From NCBI RefSeq assembly GCF_001882345.1, contig NZ_MINL01000001.1, forward strand, positions 2,131,705-2,195,704: a stretch of 64,000 nt of DNA, written 5' to 3'. Position numbers and translations under genes: made by a program. Shown in pieces: positions 46,957-56,255 of this stretch (position 1 is the first letter of the stretch; each line of letters opens with the position of its first letter). Under the pieces are notes generated by a model that worked only from the letters and a program-made list of their open reading frames with translations, had not been told where the DNA came from and made no database searches. Source of the DNA: Halomonas sp. QHL1 (GTDB lineage Bacteria > Pseudomonadota > Gammaproteobacteria > Pseudomonadales > Halomonadaceae).

Positions 46957-48377
46957 TGACAGACACCACCTCCTTTCTAAATGAGCTAACCAGCCTGCTC
47001 GGCGAGCGGGGTTTAGTCCGCGAGCCAGACGCCATGGCGCGCTACGTTAGCGATTGGGCGGGGGATACATTAGGCACACCGCTGGCAGTGGCCCGCCCAG
47101 CAACTACCCCAGAAGTCGCCGAGGTGGTAAAGCGCTGCTACGAACAAGGGGTCGCGATGACGCCCCAGGGCGGCCATAGCGGTCTGGTGGCAGGCGCTTT
47201 GCCCGCAGCAAACGGTCAGGAACTGGTGATCAGTCTAGAGCGCTTAAATAGCGTGCGTGCCATCGATCCGATTAACTTCACCATTATCGTAGACGCGGGC
47301 TGCATCCTTGAAAACGTTAAACTGGCCGCTTTTGACCATGACTGCGACTTCCCGCTCTCGCTGGGCGCTCAAGGCAGTTGCCAGATTGGCGGTAATATCG
47401 CCACCAATGCAGGCGGGCTTAACGTACTGCGCTACGGCATGATGCGCGAGCTGGTACTGGGACTTGAGGTGGTTCTGCCGGATGGCCGCGTATGGGAGAG
47501 CCTTAACGCGCTCCATAAAGACAATCGCGGTTACGACCTTCAGCAGCTGTTTCTTGGCAGCGAAGGCACTCTAGGCATCGTCACCGGTGCGGTTTTAAAG
47601 CTCTCCCCGCGCCCGACCCAGAACCGTACCGCCCTGCTGGGTCTGCCCTCCGTCCAGGCGGTAATCGACCTGTATGGCCTGGCGCGCCGCGACTGCTGTG
47701 ATCTGCTAACGGCTTTTGAGCTGATTCCCCGCCGCTGTATCGAGCTAGCCATGGAAGCGACGCCAGAGCTGCGCGACCCGATGGAAAGCGCCTACCCCTG
47801 GTACGTGCTGATGGAGGTTGCCGCCACAGGGCCGGTGGATCTAGGTTCGATGCTGGAACAGCTGCTGGAAAACGGCATGGAACGCGAACTGGTGCTGGAT
47901 GGCGCGTTGGCATCCAGCGACACCCAGTCGGCCCAGCTATGGCAGTTCCGTGAAAGCATGCTGGAAGGCCAGCGGCGACGCGGTGAGCATCTGCGCACCG
48001 ATATTTCGGTGCCCATCTCGGCGATACCCGACTTCGTCAGCCGAGCCAGTGCCGTGGTCATGGCGACGTCACCCGAGTGCGAAATTATTGCCTACGGGCA
48101 TGTGGGGGACGGCAACCTACACTTCAATATCCTGCCACCCATGACAATGGCGGATAGCGATAAGAAAGCCCACCTGCACGACCTGGAGGAGCAGCTGTTT
48201 GAAGTGCTCGATGATTTTCACGGTAGCATCAGCGCCGAACACGGCATTGGCCGCACCAAGCAAGCCCCCTACTTGGCACGGCTATCACCTATTGAACGGG
48301 AGCTTGTTAAGGGGGTTAAGGCGCTGTTCGATCCCAAAAGGCTGATGAACCCAGGGCGGATCTTACCCGCTGACTAA
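46956..48377 (+). CDS. FAD-linked 2-hydroxyacid oxidase/dehydrogenase (GlcD-like)
   Basis: The 473-aa flavoprotein of the FAD-binding type 4 family has the pyrophosphate loop MTPQGGHSGLVAGA and GAQGSCQIGGNIATNAGGLNVLRYG (about residues 65-80 and 130-155), and the C-terminal FAD-linked oxidase region with GHVGDGNLHFNIL and SAEHGIGRTK. Family members oxidise D-lactate, glycolate or D-2-hydroxyglutarate. It is translationally coupled to the preceding gene by TAATGA. Which 2-hydroxyacid arises in this pathway is not clear. Confidence 0.85.
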   Translation: MTDTTSFLNELTSLLGERGLVREPDAMARYVSDWAGDTLGTPLAVARPATTPEVAEVVKRCYEQGVAMTPQGGHSGLVAGALPAANGQELVISLERLNSVRAIDPINFTIIVDAGCILENVKLAAFDHDCDFPLSLGAQGSCQIGGNIATNAGGLNVLRYGMMRELVLGLEVVLPDGRVWESLNALHKDNRGYDLQQLFLGSEGTLGIVTGAVLKLSPRPTQNRTALLGLPSVQAVIDLYGLARRDCCDLLTAFELIPRRCIELAMEATPELRDPMESAYPWYVLMEVAATGPVDLGSMLEQLLENGMERELVLDGALASSDTQSAQLWQFRESMLEGQRRRGEHLRTDISVPISAIPDFVSRASAVVMATSPECEIIAYGHVGDGNLHFNILPPMTMADSDKKAHLHDLEEQLFEVLDDFHGSISAEHGIGRTKQAPYLARLSPIERELVKGVKALFDPKRLMNPGRILPAD

Positions 48378-48386
48378 GCCTCTTTT

Positions 48387-49682
48387 CTAATACCCCATCA
48401 CCCGTGGCAACCAAGTGGCCAGACCAGGCACTGCGATCAGCAACAAGATCGTCGCAATAATTGGCAGTAAGAAAGGCATGATCGCCCTGACCACCTGGCC
48501 GTAGCGTAATCGCGTGATCCCGACCATCAGGAACAGCACGGTGCCAAACGGTGGGGTAATAACCCCCACCGAGAGCGTAATCACCATCACAATACCGAAA
48601 TGAACGGGATCCAATCCGGCGCTTAGCGCGGCTGGTACCACAATGGGGGTGAAAATCAGGATGCTTTCGATCACCGACATAAAGCAGCCGATAAGCAGGA
48701 AGAACAGCGCAAAGCAGAGCAGCAGGGCAAACGTTGGCATATCGATGCTGGCGACTTGGCCTGCCAAGGCCTGAGGAATTCCCATACGCACCAGTATCCA
48801 ACCATAAAAGCTGGAGACCGCAATAATCAGCAGGATCACTGCACTGAACATAAGGGTACGGCGGAAGGCGCTATAAAGGTCTCGCCAGTTCAAATCGCGA
48901 TAGATCAGCCCGCCTAGAATTACCGCATAGAGCGAGGCAATAGCACCCGCCTCGGTGGGGGTGAAGAAGCCACCCCAAATACCGCCGACGATAATGGCCG
49001 GCATCATTAACGGCAAGATGGCGCGTTTACCGGTTCGGGCCACTTCGCAGGCATCAAAAGGGGTCGGCTTAGGCATGACTACCTTGCCAGTCGCACCCAG
49101 CAGTACCGTCATCCCCATCAACAGCAGCGCCATCAACATCCCCGGCAATAGCCCTGCCATAAACAGCCCGCCGATGCTTACATTGGCCAGCCAGCCGTAA
49201 ACCACCAGCGCTATGCTGGGCGGCAGAATGGGGCCGATAACGCTGGAAGCAGCGGTCACACCGGTGGAGTAATCCAGCGCATAGCCACGCTCTTTCATGG
49301 CTTTGATTTCAATACTGCCAAGCCCTGCGGCATCGGCAACGGCGGTGCCTGACATAGTGGCAAAAATGGAGCTGGCCACCACGTTAGCGTGCCCCAGGCC
49401 GCCCTTGGTAAACCCTACCAACGCTGTGGCAAAGTCAAAAATTCGCGTGGTAGTGGAGCCAATGTTCATAATATTGGCGGCAAGAATGAACAGCGGTATC
49501 GCCAACAGAGTGAAGTTATTGAGCGTTTGCACCATGCGCAGCGGCAATAACTCAACGGGCAGGCCACCAGTGCCCGTGGCTACCAAAGCAATAAAGGAGG
49601 TAACACCAATGGCGACCACGACTGGCAAGCCTATCGCCATCAGTACGAGCAAGCCGCCAACAAAAATCAGTAGTTCGGTCAT
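48387..49682 (-). CDS. dctM: TRAP transporter large permease
   Basis: The 431-aa polytopic DctM-family permease has about twelve membrane spans, ..PLFILAANIMNIGSTTTRIFDFATALVG and GVTAASSVIGPILPPSIALVVYG among its markers. It overlaps dctQ by four bases (49679-49682) and converges with the plus-strand flavoprotein gene. It pairs with the DctP at 50387; the orphan DctP at 43217 might also use it. Confidence 0.93.
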   Translation of the reverse strand: MTELLIFVGGLLVLMAIGLPVVVAIGVTSFIALVATGTGGLPVELLPLRMVQTLNNFTLLAIPLFILAANIMNIGSTTTRIFDFATALVGFTKGGLGHANVVASSIFATMSGTAVADAAGLGSIEIKAMKERGYALDYSTGVTAASSVIGPILPPSIALVVYGWLANVSIGGLFMAGLLPGMLMALLLMGMTVLLGATGKVVMPKPTPFDACEVARTGKRAILPLMMPAIIVGGIWGGFFTPTEAGAIASLYAVILGGLIYRDLNWRDLYSAFRRTLMFSAVILLIIAVSSFYGWILVRMGIPQALAGQVASIDMPTFALLLCFALFFLLIGCFMSVIESILIFTPIVVPAALSAGLDPVHFGIVMVITLSVGVITPPFGTVLFLMVGITRLRYGQVVRAIMPFLLPIIATILLLIAVPGLATWLPRVMGY

Positions 49683-50245
49683 GGCTTGGCATTCTCCACT
49701 TCACGCCCCTCTATACGCGCTTCTTCACGCGGCGCCTCTAGCCAAGGCACTGGGCCTCGCAGGGTTTGCCATACGGCGATCAGCGCCATGCCCAAAAAGC
49801 TGAAACATACCCCGTAGTAGAGGTAGCTGAAGCTGATACTTAACGAGACCGTTTTATTGTTGGCGCTCATGTCCGACATAATCCATGCACCCCAGGCAGC
49901 AAGCGCAAAAAAACCGCAGGAAATCAGTGCAGTAAGACGATACTGAATATTTTTACCCAGGCCTGAAAGCTTGTGGCTAAACAGATCGACTACCAGGTGT
50001 TCACTGCGCACCCACGCCGATAGCGAGCCAAAGCCAATCGCATAGATGGCCAACATAGACGCTACCTCTTCCGTCCAGGGCATGCCCAGCCCCAGCAGGT
50101 CGCGGGCAATAACCGCTGCCACAATCAGGATGAGAATGGCCGCCATTAACGCCACGCCTACCCCATCACACAGGCGGGTGACACCGCGCAGCGTATAAAA
50201 AGCGATTCGATCCGGCCCTTGGCTGGGCGCTACAGCGTCTTCCAC
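49679..50245 (-). CDS. dctQ: TRAP transporter small permease
   Basis: The 188-aa DctQ-type protein has four membrane spans and the family motif MPWTEEVASMLAIYAIGFGSLSAW near residues 55-78. It couples to DctM by a 4-base overlap. Confidence 0.9.
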   Translation of the reverse strand: MEDAVAPSQGPDRIAFYTLRGVTRLCDGVGVALMAAILILIVAAVIARDLLGLGMPWTEEVASMLAIYAIGFGSLSAWVRSEHLVVDLFSHKLSGLGKNIQYRLTALISCGFFALAAWGAWIMSDMSANNKTVSLSISFSYLYYGVCFSFLGMALIAVWQTLRGPVPWLEAPREEARIEGREVENAKP

Positions 50246-50338
50246 AGCAGAACTCCTTACCCTGACGTCTTTTTTTCGGTTATGAAAAGTTATTTGTCAT
50301 GAAAAACTTACTTGTCTTATAAAACTTTCTTGACCTGT

Positions 50339-50372
50339 AAAACAGCGACGGCCCAGTGGGCCGCCGCTGTTT
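50339..50372 (-). other. Hairpin after dctP stop codon
   Basis: AAACAGCG-A-CGGCCC / GGGCCG-C-CGCTGTTT is a long stem with one internal mismatch. It begins 15 bases past the dctP stop and lies before dctQ. On the minus strand TTTTAC follows, so it may be a weak terminator that lets some transcription pass to dctQM. Confidence 0.6.
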
Positions 50373-50386
50373 CTGCCAAAGGAGGA

Positions 50387-51367
50387 TTACTCGCTCTGGT
50401 TACCCAGTGCATCTTCGCGAACACCGTCGGCCATTTCGGCCATGACACGATCAATCGCCGGTAACGCGGCTTCGCGGAAGGCGGCAATATCAGGCTCAAC
50501 AATCGTCATGCCTTCATCCTGCAGCGCTTCCAGGTAGTACTCATCGAGTTCGCGTTCTCGCTCCGTGCCATGCTCACGGGCAACATGAATAGCTTCTTCG
50601 ATCAATGCCTGGTCCTCGGCCTCAAGCCCTTCCCACCAGCGCGCACTTGCCACCCAGTTCCACGGAAACTGAACATGGCTGGTCATAATAATGTGATCCT
50701 GCACTTCCCATAGCCGGCGGGTATAGGGCGAAGAGAGCGAGTTTTCATGACCATCAACCTGCCCTGTCTGCATGGCAAGATAAATCTCTGGCGCAGGCAC
50801 GTTGACGACCTGGGCACCGATCTCTTCCCACACTTCCATCCAAACTGGCAGCGCGGGAAGGCGCATGCGGAAACCATCAAGATCTTCCGGGCTTTGGATG
50901 GCTTTATTGGCGGTCATGTGGCGCGGGCCGCGGTGCTGGGTGCCGAAGTATTTAAGGCCGCCCTGACTCTCCGCCTTTTCAATCAGCGCCTGGCCAGAGG
51001 GGCTCTCCATATAGGCATCAACTTCGTCCCAGGTTGAGAACACAAAGGGCACAGTAATGGCATCGTATTCAGGTGCGTACTGCTGGCGCCAGTTACCGCC
51101 AGTGATGGAGAGCTGGGTTTGACCAAGATTCAGTAGTTCCAAAACGGCATTTTCGCCGCCCAATGAACCCGCCAGGAAGGGACGAACATCGAAGCGACCC
51201 GGTGCCTGTTCTTCTAAGTACTCAGCAAAGCGCTCCACCGCAGCGCTTTCCGAACCGCCTTCGCTCATGGTGTTATTAACTTGAATTTCGATAGGATTCG
51301 CCAAGACGAACGGCGCAGTCGTTAGCATGCCTAGGGTAGCCAGCGTGGCAAACAGTTGTTTCCGCAT
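50387..51367 (-). CDS. dctP: TRAP transporter periplasmic binding protein
   Basis: The 326-aa DctP-family binding protein has a signal peptide (residues 1-23, ..TTAPFVLANP). Conserved TRAP elements are PGRFDVRPFLAGSLGGENAVLELL, the FRMRLPALPVWMEVW Arg segment and AMQTGQVDGHENSLSS. It precedes dctQM and forms one transporter. The divergent neighbours beyond the gap are a LysR regulator and a CoA-transferase/lyase pair, hinting at an organic-acid substrate. Confidence 0.92.
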   Translation of the reverse strand: MRKQLFATLATLGMLTTAPFVLANPIEIQVNNTMSEGGSESAAVERFAEYLEEQAPGRFDVRPFLAGSLGGENAVLELLNLGQTQLSITGGNWRQQYAPEYDAITVPFVFSTWDEVDAYMESPSGQALIEKAESQGGLKYFGTQHRGPRHMTANKAIQSPEDLDGFRMRLPALPVWMEVWEEIGAQVVNVPAPEIYLAMQTGQVDGHENSLSSPYTRRLWEVQDHIIMTSHVQFPWNWVASARWWEGLEAEDQALIEEAIHVAREHGTERERELDEYYLEALQDEGMTIVEPDIAAFREAALPAIDRVMAEMADGVREDALGNQSE

Positions 51368-51658
51368 GGGATAGACTCTCTAAGGTTGTCGTTATTGGAT
51401 GTGATGCTTATTCGATATTGAAACAAGCTGCCAATGGGCTCAAATCGACGTTCAAGAAGGCTGGCTTCGTCAAATACGATGGCTATAAACGCTGCTATAG
51501 CGGGCTTTTAAATCCAACCTATCACCGCCATACGACCAAAGATGAATACCTATCTCTATTGGTTAACCCGTTGTGTCACACGTTTCGGGCCACTGAAGAG
51601 ATAAATAGCGATGCTTAGCTTTCTCAAAACACGAAGCCATAAAGAGAATTCGTCGAGA

Positions 51659-52558
51659 CTATTGCTCATCCTCTTTCTGGGTAAGGTGATCCACCAAGTG
51701 CCGGGCAGTCACATGCAGCGAGGCATAGCGCCGCATGCCAATCACCAGTTCGCGCTGAGCCCAAGGGTCGCTAAGCGGGATGCTTTTCAGCTGCAGATCG
51801 CCTAAGTCACTGTAGATGGTTTGCTCGGGTAGTACGCCCACGCCCATACCGTGATGAATCATCCGGCAGATAGCGTCAAAGCTGCGCACTTGGATACGCA
51901 TGCGTAGCGCCTTACCCGCCAGATTAGCCTGCTCATTTAACAGTGACTGCAGCGAGGTATCCTGCTGTAAGCCGATAAAATCGAAAGCTAATGCTTCATG
52001 AAAAGCGATGCTTTCACGCCCAGCTAAAGGATGATCGATAGGAGTCATTAACACTAGTCGATCTTGTCGATAGGAGATCTGCTGAAGGTCGGGTGCCGCC
52101 ACATGGCCGGCAAAAATACCGATATCGGTCAGGCCATCGCGAACGGCAGCAATAATTTCGCTACTGACCCGCTCCTGAAGATCGATTTTGATTTCCGGGT
52201 AGAGACGTGAGAAAGCGCTGAGATCCTGGGGAAGAAAGGCAATAATCGCCGAGGTATTTGAGTGAATACGCACATGGCCGCGCACGCCTTCGCCATACTC
52301 GCTGAGTTCGGCCTGCAGGCGCTCAATGTTATCCATAATTCGCCGGGCATGATGCAAAAACGCCTGGCCTGCGGGGGTTAGCTCCACACCTCTGGGACGA
52401 CGATAGAGCAGCGTTGTGCCCACCAGCGTTTCCAGGTCGCTTATTCGCTTACTCACGGCGGCGAGGGCTAAGTGTTCACGCTCCGCCGCCGCCGTCAGAC
52501 GGCCTTCATCCGCCACGGAGATAAACAGTTTAAGGGTGACAAAATCAAAGCGACGCAT
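51659..52558 (-). CDS. LysR-family transcriptional regulator
   Basis: The 299-aa LysR-type regulator has an N-terminal HTH (ADEGRLTAAAEREHLALAAVSKRISDLE, about residues 16-43) and the effector-binding domain after about 90. It is divergent from the CaiB-type gene (52709), which it most likely controls, with the TRAP genes on its other side. Confidence 0.9.
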   Translation of the reverse strand: MRRFDFVTLKLFISVADEGRLTAAAEREHLALAAVSKRISDLETLVGTTLLYRRPRGVELTPAGQAFLHHARRIMDNIERLQAELSEYGEGVRGHVRIHSNTSAIIAFLPQDLSAFSRLYPEIKIDLQERVSSEIIAAVRDGLTDIGIFAGHVAAPDLQQISYRQDRLVLMTPIDHPLAGRESIAFHEALAFDFIGLQQDTSLQSLLNEQANLAGKALRMRIQVRSFDAICRMIHHGMGVGVLPEQTIYSDLGDLQLKSIPLSDPWAQRELVIGMRRYASLHVTARHLVDHLTQKEDEQ

Positions 52559-52708
52559 GCAACGGACTCCTTGAAGGCGACCCGCTTATGCTAGCGCACA
52601 CCTTCGTCACCGACGAACCCTTTGTTACCCATTGCCTAATTGTCGCCTTTGGTCGGCTCACGCATGCTGACAATTAATGATGATAACGATAAGTAGAGGA
52701 CAGCCTTA

Positions 52709-53914
52709 ATGAATGCTTCCGAAGCGCGCCAGCTTCCGCTACAGGGCTTAAAAGTTCTAGAGCTCGGCCAACTGATTGCGGGGCCTTTCGCCACCAAACT
52801 GTTGGGCGAATTCGGCGCCGACGTGATCAAAATCGAACCGCCCGGCACCGGTGATCCACTTCGCAAATGGCGAATGATTGAAGAGGGCACCTCGCTCTGG
52901 TGGCACGTTCAAACCCGCAACAAGCGCTCGGTGGCGCTGGATTTGCGTAGTGAAGAGGGGCAAGACCTAGTGCGCCAGCTCGCCGCTGAGGCTGATGTGG
53001 TGGTGGAAAACTTCCGCCCCGGCACATTGGACAACTGGGGGCTGGGCTGGGAAGCACTCTCCAAACTTAATCCACGGCTGATCATGGTGCATATTTCCGG
53101 CTATGGGCAAACCGGGCCTTACCGCGACAAGCCCGGCTTTGGCGTGATTGGCGAAGCCATGGGTGGGTTGCGTTACCTCACCGGCCAGCCGGGAGAGCCT
53201 TCGGTACGCGTTGGCGTGAGTATTGGCGACTCGCTTTCCGCGCTCTATGCCGTGATTGGCACGCTACTGGCGCTTCAGGAGCGTAACCGCAGCGGCCTGG
53301 GCCAAGAGATCGACGTTGCTCTGTATGAATCGGTGTTTGCCATGATGGAGAGTCTGCTGCCTGAGTTCGATGCCAGCGGCCAGGTTCGCGAACCCAGCGG
53401 CAGCGCCCTACCCGGCATTACCCCTTCAAACGCCTACCGCTGCCAGGGCGGCGATTACGTGTTGATTGCCGGTAACGGCGACAGCATCTTCAAACGCTTA
53501 ATGGGCGTGATTGGCCGCGATGATCTTGCCAACGACCCGGCCCTGGCCCATAACGATGGGCGTAGCCAGCATGCCGAAATGATTGATGCCGCGATTCAAA
53601 CGTGGACCGAAGAACGCCCACGGGATGCCATTTTACAGGCGCTGGATGAAGCCCGTGTGCCCGCAGGCTACCCCTACACGGCGGAAGATATCGCCTTTGA
53701 TCCTCACTATTTGGCGCGGGAGATGATTCAAACTTTCACTCGCCCCAACGGTAAACCGCTAAAAGTACCCGGCGTACTGCCCAAGCTGAGCGCTACCCCT
53801 GGGCGAATTGGCGACGGCGGTCCCACACTTGGCCAGCATACCGACGACGTATTGGATGAACTGGGCATTGATCACGAAACCCGCGCCAAGCTGCGCCAAG
53901 CGGGCATCATCTAG
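52709..53914 (+). CDS. CaiB/BaiF family CoA-transferase
   Basis: The 401-aa class III CoA transferase starts with LKVLELGQLIAGPFATKLLGEFGADVIKIE, followed by RNKRSVALDLRSEEGQDLV and GYGQTGPYRDKPGFGVIGEAMGGL, all standard. The catalytic Asp is expected near residue 170 (GDSLSALYAVIGTLLALQ). It moves CoA between acids, activating a substrate. The next gene (HMG-CoA lyase family) starts 12 bases later, so the activated acid is probably cleaved by it. Confidence 0.92.
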   Translation: MNASEARQLPLQGLKVLELGQLIAGPFATKLLGEFGADVIKIEPPGTGDPLRKWRMIEEGTSLWWHVQTRNKRSVALDLRSEEGQDLVRQLAAEADVVVENFRPGTLDNWGLGWEALSKLNPRLIMVHISGYGQTGPYRDKPGFGVIGEAMGGLRYLTGQPGEPSVRVGVSIGDSLSALYAVIGTLLALQERNRSGLGQEIDVALYESVFAMMESLLPEFDASGQVREPSGSALPGITPSNAYRCQGGDYVLIAGNGDSIFKRLMGVIGRDDLANDPALAHNDGRSQHAEMIDAAIQTWTEERPRDAILQALDEARVPAGYPYTAEDIAFDPHYLAREMIQTFTRPNGKPLKVPGVLPKLSATPGRIGDGGPTLGQHTDDVLDELGIDHETRAKLRQAGII

Positions 53915-53925
53915 GGAGTTTCCTT

Positions 53926-54867
53926 ATGAACGAAATATCACCTTGCCCCACTAAAATCGAGATCAACGAAGTCGCCCCTCGGGACGGCCTACAGATTGAG
54001 GCGCGCTTTGTACCTACGGAAGAGAAAATCCGCTGGGTAGACGCACTCTCCACCACCGGCCTACGGCGAATCGAAGCAACCTCGTTCACCTCACCGAAAG
54101 CGATTCCCAACCTGCGCGATGCTGCTGAAGTGGTGACCGGCATCCAGCGTCGGGAAGGGGTCGATATCACCGTTCTAGTGCCCAACGTTAAGGGCACCGA
54201 GCGCGCTCTTGACTGCCAGGTGAATGAAATCAATCTAGTAATGTCCGCCAGCAACAGCCACGGGCTAGCCAACCTGCGCATGACGCCAGAGCAATCCCTT
54301 GAACAGTTCGCGGCGATTTTGGAGGTCAGCAAAGGCAGCGGCGTGTTTATCAACGCCTCGCTCTCCACCGCCTTTGGCTGCCCCTTCGAAGGCGACGTTC
54401 CCGAAGCGCGGGTGCTGGAACTGGTTGAGAAGCTTATCGATCTTGGCATTCAGGGCATCACGCTCTGCGATACCACCGGTATGGCTAACCCTGCCCAGGT
54501 CAAACGCCTGTGCGCAGCCGTGCTTGAGCGCTGGCCGGAAACGCCGTTCACGCTCCACTTCCACAACACCCGCGGCATGGGGCTGGCCAACGCCCTGGCG
54601 GCGTGGCAAACAGGTATTAGCCGCTTTGATGCCTCACTAGGTGGGCTGGGCGGCTGCCCCTTCGCCCCCGGCGCTAGCGGTAATGTATGCACCGAAGACC
54701 TGGTGCATATGTTTGAGGCCATGGGCGTCGATACCGGCGTCGATCTGGATGCACTGCTGGAAGTCGCCGCTACCCTCCCAGACCTCATCGGGCATGACGT
54801 GCCAGGGCAGGTGGTAAAAGCCGGGAAATCGACCCGGCGTTATGCGATGCCAGCAGCCCATACCTGA
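53926..54867 (+). CDS. HMG-CoA-lyase-family aldolase
   Basis: The 313-aa lyase has the family features NEVAPRDGLQIEARFVP (near residue 12), FTLHFHNTRGMGLANAL and the signature GGLGGCPFAPGASGNVCTED with Cys. Such enzymes cleave 3-hydroxy-3-methylglutaryl-CoA to acetyl-CoA and acetoacetate, or related C5 acyl-CoAs such as citramalyl-CoA. With the CoA transferase and TRAP transporter, uptake and breakdown of a branched dicarboxylic acid is the best guess. Confidence 0.85.
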   Translation: MNEISPCPTKIEINEVAPRDGLQIEARFVPTEEKIRWVDALSTTGLRRIEATSFTSPKAIPNLRDAAEVVTGIQRREGVDITVLVPNVKGTERALDCQVNEINLVMSASNSHGLANLRMTPEQSLEQFAAILEVSKGSGVFINASLSTAFGCPFEGDVPEARVLELVEKLIDLGIQGITLCDTTGMANPAQVKRLCAAVLERWPETPFTLHFHNTRGMGLANALAAWQTGISRFDASLGGLGGCPFAPGASGNVCTEDLVHMFEAMGVDTGVDLDALLEVAATLPDLIGHDVPGQVVKAGKSTRRYAMPAAHT

Positions 54868-54999
54868 TGCTCGAAACAGCTAAGGGTTAATTAACGTCGG
54901 TGAACTGCCGAAGCAGATTTATGCTTTTTTTACAGATGCTACTAACATGAAGGTTGGCCCATGAGCCGCACGACATAATTACAATAAGGACAGCCTGTC

Positions 55000-56250
55000 A
55001 TGACACTTCCTGTATTCACGCGCCTGACCCTAGCCATTTCCGCCGCCAGCCTTATGTTGGTAAGCACTATGAGCGCCGCGGAAGAAGAACCACAGCCGGC
55101 CTGGGCGCAAGGTCGCTCGGCCGAGATGGCTGGGTCGTCATTGGCACCTCACGCTACGCCAATGACGACTACCGCCGAGGAGAACATTCCGGTTGATGAT
55201 ATTCGTCTACCGGATGGCTTTAGTGCCGAAATATGGGCAAACGGTATGCCCGGAGCACGCATGATGGCGCTTGGCGACGATGGCACCTTGTTCGTAGGCA
55301 CAAGAAGCATCGGCCGAGTCTATGCCGTGCAGGATAATGGCGAGGAACGCGAACATCAGATCATTGCCGAAGGGCTCACCCAACCTAACGGACTCGCCTT
55401 CAAAGATGGCAGCCTTTACGTCGCCGCGATCAACCGGATTCTGCGTTATGACGATATCGAATCGCAGGTAGCCGATGGCACTATTTCAGATCCCGAAGAG
55501 TTAACCGACGCCTTTGGCCTGCCTGATGACGAGCATCATGGTTGGAAGTTTCTCGCTTTCGGCCCCGACGACCGCCTTTACATACCGGTAGGAGCCCCCT
55601 GCAATGGCTGCGAAGTCGATGAAGACTCACATGCCACCATTCACAGCTTTGAGCCGGATGGTTCCGATATGCAGGTTGTCGCTCGCGGCGTGCGTAATAG
55701 CGTTGGCTTCGACTTCCATCCCGAGACTGGAGAACTGTGGTTCACCGACAATAATCAGGACTGGCTCAGTGAGCATGGGCCTAATGACGAACTTAACCGG
55801 GTGAGTGAGCCTGGCGCGTTCTACGGCTTCCCGGTTTGTCATGGCATCGGCATTGTCGATCCCGACTTGGGATCCGAAGGCTCCTGTGATGGTGTGACCA
55901 TGCCAGTCGCTACGATGGACCCTCACAGCGCCCCGTTAGGCATGCGATTCTATGATGGTGAGATGTTCCCTGAGGAGTATCAAAACGCCATCTTTATTGC
56001 CCGTCGGGGTTCTTGGAACCGCGCGCTGAGCGTGGGTTACGATATTCAAGTGGCTAAAATTTCCGACGATGGCGAACGCGCGGGCCTGTCGCCCTTTATG
56101 GTGGGGTTGCACGACCCACACGAGAATGACTTCTCGGGTCGCCCGGTGGATGTTCTGCAAATGCCTGATGGTGCACTGCTGGTTGCCGATGAGCAAAATG
56201 GTGCTATCTATCGCATCAGCTACGAAACCCCCGATTACGACGCGGAGTAA
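55000..56250 (+). CDS. Soluble PQQ-type sugar dehydrogenase / L-sorbosone dehydrogenase-like
   Basis: The 416-aa beta-propeller protein has a signal peptide (residues about 1-27) and the family segments IRLPDGFSAEIWANGMPGARMMALG, ..TQPNGLAFKDGSLYVAAI, RGVRNSVGFDFHPETGELWFTDN and RRGSWNRALSVGYDI. It is probably periplasmic and oxidises an aldose or aldehyde, passing electrons onward. The di-haem cytochrome gene starts 5 bases after it, giving an electron acceptor. Cofactor PQQ is inferred from the family; no pqq synthesis genes are here. Confidence 0.85.
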   Translation: MTLPVFTRLTLAISAASLMLVSTMSAAEEEPQPAWAQGRSAEMAGSSLAPHATPMTTTAEENIPVDDIRLPDGFSAEIWANGMPGARMMALGDDGTLFVGTRSIGRVYAVQDNGEEREHQIIAEGLTQPNGLAFKDGSLYVAAINRILRYDDIESQVADGTISDPEELTDAFGLPDDEHHGWKFLAFGPDDRLYIPVGAPCNGCEVDEDSHATIHSFEPDGSDMQVVARGVRNSVGFDFHPETGELWFTDNNQDWLSEHGPNDELNRVSEPGAFYGFPVCHGIGIVDPDLGSEGSCDGVTMPVATMDPHSAPLGMRFYDGEMFPEEYQNAIFIARRGSWNRALSVGYDIQVAKISDDGERAGLSPFMVGLHDPHENDFSGRPVDVLQMPDGALLVADEQNGAIYRISYETPDYDAE

Positions 56251-56255
56251 TCACC

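Noticed and set aside
51418..51618. 66-codon plus-strand frame with TTG start
   Set aside because: There is no ribosome-binding site, no domain, and it lies in the promoter gap between dctP and the LysR gene.
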